Positions 60,101 through 64,000 of a stretch of 64,000 bases of DNA are shown piece by piece. The position numbers and the translations under genes were made by a program. The number at the start of each line of letters is the position of its first letter. Position 1 is the stretch's first letter. This stretch comes from Leucaena leucocephala (lineage: Eukaryota > Streptophyta > Magnoliopsida > Fabales > Fabaceae), in assembly GCA_037074615.1 (NCBI GenBank), contig CM073551.1:17979750-18043749 (forward strand), given 5' to 3'. The notes under the pieces are model-generated. The model saw nothing but the letters and a program-made list of their open reading frames with translations. It did no database searches and was not told the origin of the DNA.

Positions 60101-61030
60101 TACTTGGAAAATTGTGGTATTATAATGACTGGATGCTGGGAAATGTGTTTGCCAATGAGGATATTTTGATATTTTTGCCAGTTGGTAGTCGATCCACTGT
60201 AGAGGATGATCTTCTTAGTCGACTTGGGCAAACTGGTGCAACTGAAAGTTCCTCCACATATAGTTGGGTCAACCAGATGGAAGAGCAGAGACAAGTTACT
60301 GTTGAAAAAGCTAAGAACATTATGCAAAATATTGTGGCAGCTATCAATAACGTTTGGTGTCTGAAAGATGGATTGCATGCTGCAGTGTTAACAAAACTTC
60401 CAGGAGATGGTAAGAAAAGATTGCTATATATGATTATCTTTTTGTCTTATTCCTGAGTCGCCTCTTAGCATTTTGTGACTTCCTGTTTAAAGGTATGTGT
60501 GGGCAGAAGTCCTCCATTGATCTAAATATGGAAATTAAAACCTTGAGATCGTCATTTACTGAGCTTCATTTAAAGCACAAGTCTTTGGCTAGTGAGTTCA
60601 GAAGTCATCGAGATCTTGATGCAAAAAATAAAGTTGAGCTTAAAAGATTGAAAGGTAAATTTCTCTTCTATGTTCTTGATCATCGAACTTTACTATCATG
60701 TTAAATTTATCATTTTGAGCTCCCTATTTATAAGTAAATAACTAAGGGGCTGCTTGGTTGGGGGAATTTTCTTTGGTCGAGAAAATAGTGGAGAACCGTC
60801 TTAGGTGGTTTGGACATGTACAAAGAAGGCCAAGGGATGCGCCGGTGAGGAGGGTGGATCAAATAGTATGGAGTCCGGTTAAAAGGAGTAGAGGAAGGCC
60901 AAAGAGAACGCTCAACGAGGTCATTGAGCGGGATCTCCTGGTCAATAACCTATCCAAGGATTTAGTTTTTGACAGAGCATAATGGCGTCGTATGATCCAT
61001 GTAGCCGACCCCATTTAATGGGAAAAGGCT

Positions 61031-61061
<31 letters not shown>

Positions 61062-63940
61062 ACTTCGTAGGAAGTTGATAAATTCCACTTGTCTGGTCAA
61101 TTAAAACATAATAGATTCTACCACACTGAAGTTTTACATTGTTTTGCTCACTTTTGCCCTTTGCAAATGTTGTGGGTTAGTATTGTATATATGGACAACT
61201 CTTCCACACTTTAGTTTATTGTGCTTTTGTTACTTGTCTCTGTTATGAGCTTGTCCTTGTCAGTTCTGGTTTGAGGATATCTTCCTCACCCTTTTAAGCT
61301 GTTCTTCTTTCTCTATTAAATTTCTGTTAGCACCCAAAAAAGTTGGTTTATATATTGTAATAGTTGTACTTCTAGCACATTTAAATCAATGTGTCAATGT
61401 CAATATATCGATATTCAATACATAATATAAAATCTATAGCAAGAGACACTTCTTATAAGCCATTAACAATGCAACTTATTGTTTAGACTCCATGCAATGC
61501 ACAGGAAAACGTGTCTGGTTTTAAATGAAGTTGGATTGTTTGCTTCCATGTTTCATCTACTCTATTTGTTAGTCTTCTTATGCTACTTGCCCATTCCTCC
61601 CCTCACCCCCACCCTTTTGCAGTTGATGAAGGATTTAATTTAGTTGTGTTGGACTTTACAAATAACTATTCCTTTTAATTACTTTTTTTATTAAATCTAA
61701 GGCCATAAAAGACATTTCTCATCTACAAAACTATTTTGTCATTCCATTCTGCATATTGAACATGTCCTTAGTAAAAGAGGGAAGAGAGGGGAAAAATGGA
61801 GTGGTTCTCATATATTATATAATTGAAAAATACTGTTTTTTTTTTTGTAGGGGAACTGGCAAGCACTGTTGCAGAACTAGAAGAAAGTAATCACAAATTG
61901 GCAACTCTCAAGGCAGAGAGAGATGTAGCAACAGGGGCAGCTTTCCCTGTCTTAAATGTCATAACTAAGCATTCTGCTAGTGATAAGATCAGAGACAAGC
62001 AAAAGGATATGCATGAGATGGAATCTTCTTTAAAGGAGATATTGGTATTTTTTTTTTAATTTTATAATTTCATTTTTGCTGTGAGATTTTTGGGAAATTG
62101 TACCTTAATTGCTGAGTCTTACAGGACCGAGGATCCTCCAGACTAATGGAACTGAAAAATCTTCATGAGGAAAGAATAAGAATATTACAACAAATATGTG
62201 ATTTACAAGTTAGTTTTCTTTACTGTTTACTTCTGCTCCTGTAATTTTTACTGAGTAAATCGTTGTCTACTTGTCATAGACAATTGCATTTGTTTTTTTG
62301 TTTATAGTATTTGATTTGGGATAATTTCATCAGAACACAGTAAAGAATTTGAAGTGTATTACCTCTTCCCATGCATTCCAACTGGCAAGAGATCAGATAG
62401 AACAATCAAAAGTAGAAGTTCTTGAGTATCAGACCTTATTCGAGAAACTACAGGTTGTAACTGGTCGGTAGTTTCATTATGCCTTTTGAACGCTTTCTAT
62501 TTGTTGAGATTTGCTTCTGATATGACTGTATTGTTATTTTTCCTCCTGAATTTGTAGGTTGAGAAGGACAATCTTGCTTGGAGGGAGAGAGAGTGGTACA
62601 TAAAGAGTGATTTGGTAGATGTTTTTCAAAGGTCTATGTCAGTTGTTGAATCTAAAGTGGCTGATTTAGGGACTAAAATAAAGAAGAAAATTGAGGAGAG
62701 AAATGCGATAGAAAATAAACTGCAAGAGGCGGCAAGGGAACCAGGTTTGTATTTTTTTTAACTCAATTTTTATGGTAACAGGAATTTTTATTTATTTTTT
62801 TAATCATTTTAGCAAGTTACCTTAATGCTGTATGGTTTGATACATTTGTGATGAAGTCTTTCATTCTTTTAGGAAGGAAGCAAATTATTGCAGATTTTAA
62901 ATCCCTGCTTTCTTCATTTCCTGAGGAAATGGGATCTATGCAAAGTAAATTAAGCAAGTATAAAGAAGCAGCTTCAGACATTCATTCTCTGCGTGCAGAT
63001 GTACAGTCTCTGACTGGTATTTTTGAGAGGAAGGTGTGTATGTTTGTTTAATTTGCATTGATATTATTGGCACACTGTCTCAAGTCTTTACTTTTGTCTT
63101 TATGTTTTTGCTTTTACAGGTAAAGCAATGTGATGCTTTATCTCATAAATCTGCTGATCAACTTGCTGGGATACAGAGCCTGCTTGCTGCGGTATGTTTA
63201 CTTTCATTTTAATTTTTTGATAATGATAGAAGAATCATTACTAGAAATTTGGCAACGCAATCACAATTGATGGAAAGATATGATGCCCTTCACAAGCATA
63301 GATGCAAAGAAGAAATGCATAAGTGATACAACTGTCATACTATGAAGGCTTGATCGTTCCTTTGTGTGTCTGATTGGTGTATAAGTTTTAGTACCATGGC
63401 CGGAACACCTGGGAGGCCATTAATAGTACCCCATGTTTTGACCAGAAAAGAAAATAGGACTACATTTTGTGCCGACTTTTTCTATGGGCTTCCTTAAAAT
63501 TTGTCTTTTTTCCCTATTATAGAAATTCTGATAGTATATTTGACTGGTTTCTGTATACAACTTATGTGGCAGAATTTGGATATATACCATTAGTGTCTTT
63601 TCCTTTATCGTATAACTTTTTCTTTTAAATTCACAAGCAATGTTGACAAATTCAAACTTTGTACAATGCACAGAAAACTTGTGATGGTAATGGACTTGGA
63701 ACTCCTCGATAATCTGTCTCCTAACTTGGCACTCCTTGATAATCTGACTCCGAACCTTTAACATTCCTTTTTTATCTGAGATTTCCCAAGTTTAGGCTGA
63801 TTGTCAATTCCTATATTCACCTGTTTCTCTTGATAATCTTTCTTGTCTTGGCAACTTGTGCAGGTCCATGATTTGAGAGAAAGTGAGCTAGAGTTGAAGT
63901 TGATTCTGGAAATGTATAGACGTGAGTCCATTGATTCAAG
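51113..63940 (+). CDS. HUB1: E3 ubiquitin-protein ligase BRE1-like 1 (HUB1), 3' part outside window
   Basis: RING ligase for histone H2B monoubiquitination in transcribed chromatin, acting as a coiled-coil dimer, usually with HUB2. Twelve exons are visible: 51113-51235, 53143-53304, 53414-53501, 60182-60409, 60493-60654, 61851-62044, 62125-62208, 62334-62453, 62558-62744, 62873-63033, 63120-63191, 63864-63940. They sum to about 552 of roughly 880 residues. The start GEPDRKRRH and blocks such as QFQNQKLTQKLE, GATESSS, HSLRADVQSL and LEMYRRES match plant HUB1; all are heptad-rich coiled coil. The C-terminal RING lies beyond the window. Exon 3 could end at 53498 or 53501; both keep frame, and gtgagg is the stronger donor. 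Intron 3 (6.7 kb) and intron 5 carry transposons. Confidence 0.93.
53928..54185 (+). repeat. 5' LTR of the gag-only element
   Basis: 258 bp, TGTTATAA...CACAACA. Confidence 0.93.
54188..54199 (+). other. primer-binding site of the gag-only element
   Basis: TGGTATCAGAGC, two bases after the 5' LTR, complementary to initiator Met tRNA. Confidence 0.9.
54472..55533 (+). CDS. shortened gypsy-type gag, 353 codons
   Basis: Coiled start (LQNVEQQLFKVDD), a basic linker, LPRMEFP, then straight to MTELTHLRQT and AEFNVQFDTIAAKL. In full gypsy gags about 100 residues lie between these blocks, so an internal deletion is present but the frame stays open. The gag tail (LARVQEIAV) follows. Past about residue 260 the frame has no gag or pol homology I recognise. 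No zinc knuckle. Product function doubtful. Confidence 0.75.
   Translation: MDCRLQNVEQQLFKVDDLQETILGFREEMQMMGRSFRQELQTITQELRGFVQGAPHRNGASRGNDHFDDRRRTQLPRMEFPRHEKPMTELTHLRQTATLAEFNVQFDTIAAKLDLAEEYLVDVYVGALKDEIADSVRMFDPQTLVEARRLARVQEIAVNHRNAKAINERTGKQMSGPPTAVTSLTPYKNALLKGGSSLRASETPSVVNEPGSGPKNAARFVRPIKMLTAWEEAEHCEGVCAMATTTQLEQNSRNAVDKSQGCVPTSMLVIAIPLVPLSSFSSLLSLFQSLEQRALQREDTAQPSKNTVQRAEGAWKFTWMQKSQFERSNLQLASIFVGLQQYFQDYVGICNYQ
55934..56190 (+). repeat. 3' LTR of the gag-only element
   Basis: 257 bp; one substitution and one missing T relative to the 5' LTR. Confidence 0.93.
56626..58895 (-). mobile_element. old degenerate Ty1/copia relic in HUB1 intron 3
   Basis: On the minus strand, RNase H end motifs (HHNKTKHVE, DHHFIEE) lie near 56920-56990 and gag-like text (ISLKIMIGH, NESNFLQWLECLMF) near 58430-58510. 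Diverged LTR-like segments at about 56626-56772 and 58756-58891 share words such as AATCATGGGAAA and CAGATTAAGGA. Many stops and a large internal deletion. Much older than the other elements. Confidence 0.65.
58570..59797. repeat. perfect 614-bp tandem duplication
   Basis: 58570-59183 and 59184-59797 are identical along all 614 positions I compared, head to tail, in HUB1 intron 3. The unit contains the gag-side end and LTR of the old copia relic plus intron sequence. No transposon ends at the borders. Confidence 0.93.
60758..61060 (+). mobile_element. 5'-truncated RTE-type LINE 3' end in HUB1 intron 5
   Basis: Encodes the end of a non-LTR reverse transcriptase (ENRLRWFGHVQRRP, RRVDQI, RGRPKRTLNEVIERDL, then IHVADP in the next frame) and closes with about ten TTG units (61030-61059), the 3' tail usual for plant RTE elements. 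One stop or shift breaks the frame near 60980. Sense with the host gene. Target duplication not certain. Confidence 0.82.
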
Positions 63941-64000
63941 GTTCGGACAAATCTGGAATTGTTCTGATAAATCACTGTTATTTTTTTTTTGTCGTAATTA

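Noticed and set aside
1..64000. CRISPR arrays, operons, rRNA or tRNA genes
   Set aside because: This is plant nuclear DNA; no regularly spaced repeats, and no tRNA or rRNA sequence was recognised apart from tRNA-complementary primer sites.

Overview
The window is nuclear DNA of a eudicot plant. The genes are split by GT-AG introns, the protein families are plant orthologues (importin beta-1, a PLAC8 cell-number-regulator protein, a CHR10-type remodeller, a P-class PPR protein, a LAP5-type polyketide synthase fragment, HUB1), the spacers are AT-rich, and plant Ty1/copia, Ty3/gypsy, RTE and MITE elements fill introns and spacers. I cannot name the species from sequence alone.

Layout. (1) 1-2307 (+): 3' part of importin beta-1, cut by the window start. 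(2) 4550-7931 (-): four-exon PLAC8/CNR6-like gene, convergent with importin beta-1 and divergent from the next gene. (3) 9169-24519 (+): complete 17-exon SNF2 ATPase plus macro-domain gene (CHR10/ALC1 type, about 878 aa). It has an 8-nt microexon inside the Walker A coding region, and intron 8 carries a 5.2-kb antisense chromovirus with a perfect 5-bp target duplication. (4) 25976-28005 (+): PPR gene related to At1g02060 that lacks an in-frame transit peptide and has a frameshift near its end. (5) 32420-33028 (+): 3' fragment of a LAP5/PKSB-like type III polyketide synthase, placed between LTR-like DNA and an intact, very young 4.55-kb Ty1/copia element (33065-37618). (6) 40108-45323 (+): eight-exon alpha/beta-hydrolase gene. 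(7) 45324-50800: gene-free spacer with TIR elements and MITEs. (8) 51113 to the window end (+): 5' part of HUB1 (histone H2B E3 ligase). Its third intron holds a gag-only non-autonomous LTR element, an old antisense copia relic and a perfect 614-bp tandem duplication; intron 5 holds an RTE LINE tail.

The host genes do not form a pathway or operon. The shared theme is nuclear import and chromatin (importin beta, CHR10, HUB1), which is probably chance. Exon coordinates were derived by hand from splice consensus, reading-frame phase and remembered family sequence. All phases close for CNR6-like, CHR10, the hydrolase and the visible part of HUB1.

The most noteworthy items are the microexon splitting Walker A, the chromovirus that looks recent by LTR identity yet carries several disabling lesions, the intact copia element, the gag-only element in HUB1, the perfect 614-bp duplication, and a GA-rich TIR family present three times, one copy abutting the broken 5' side of the PPR gene.
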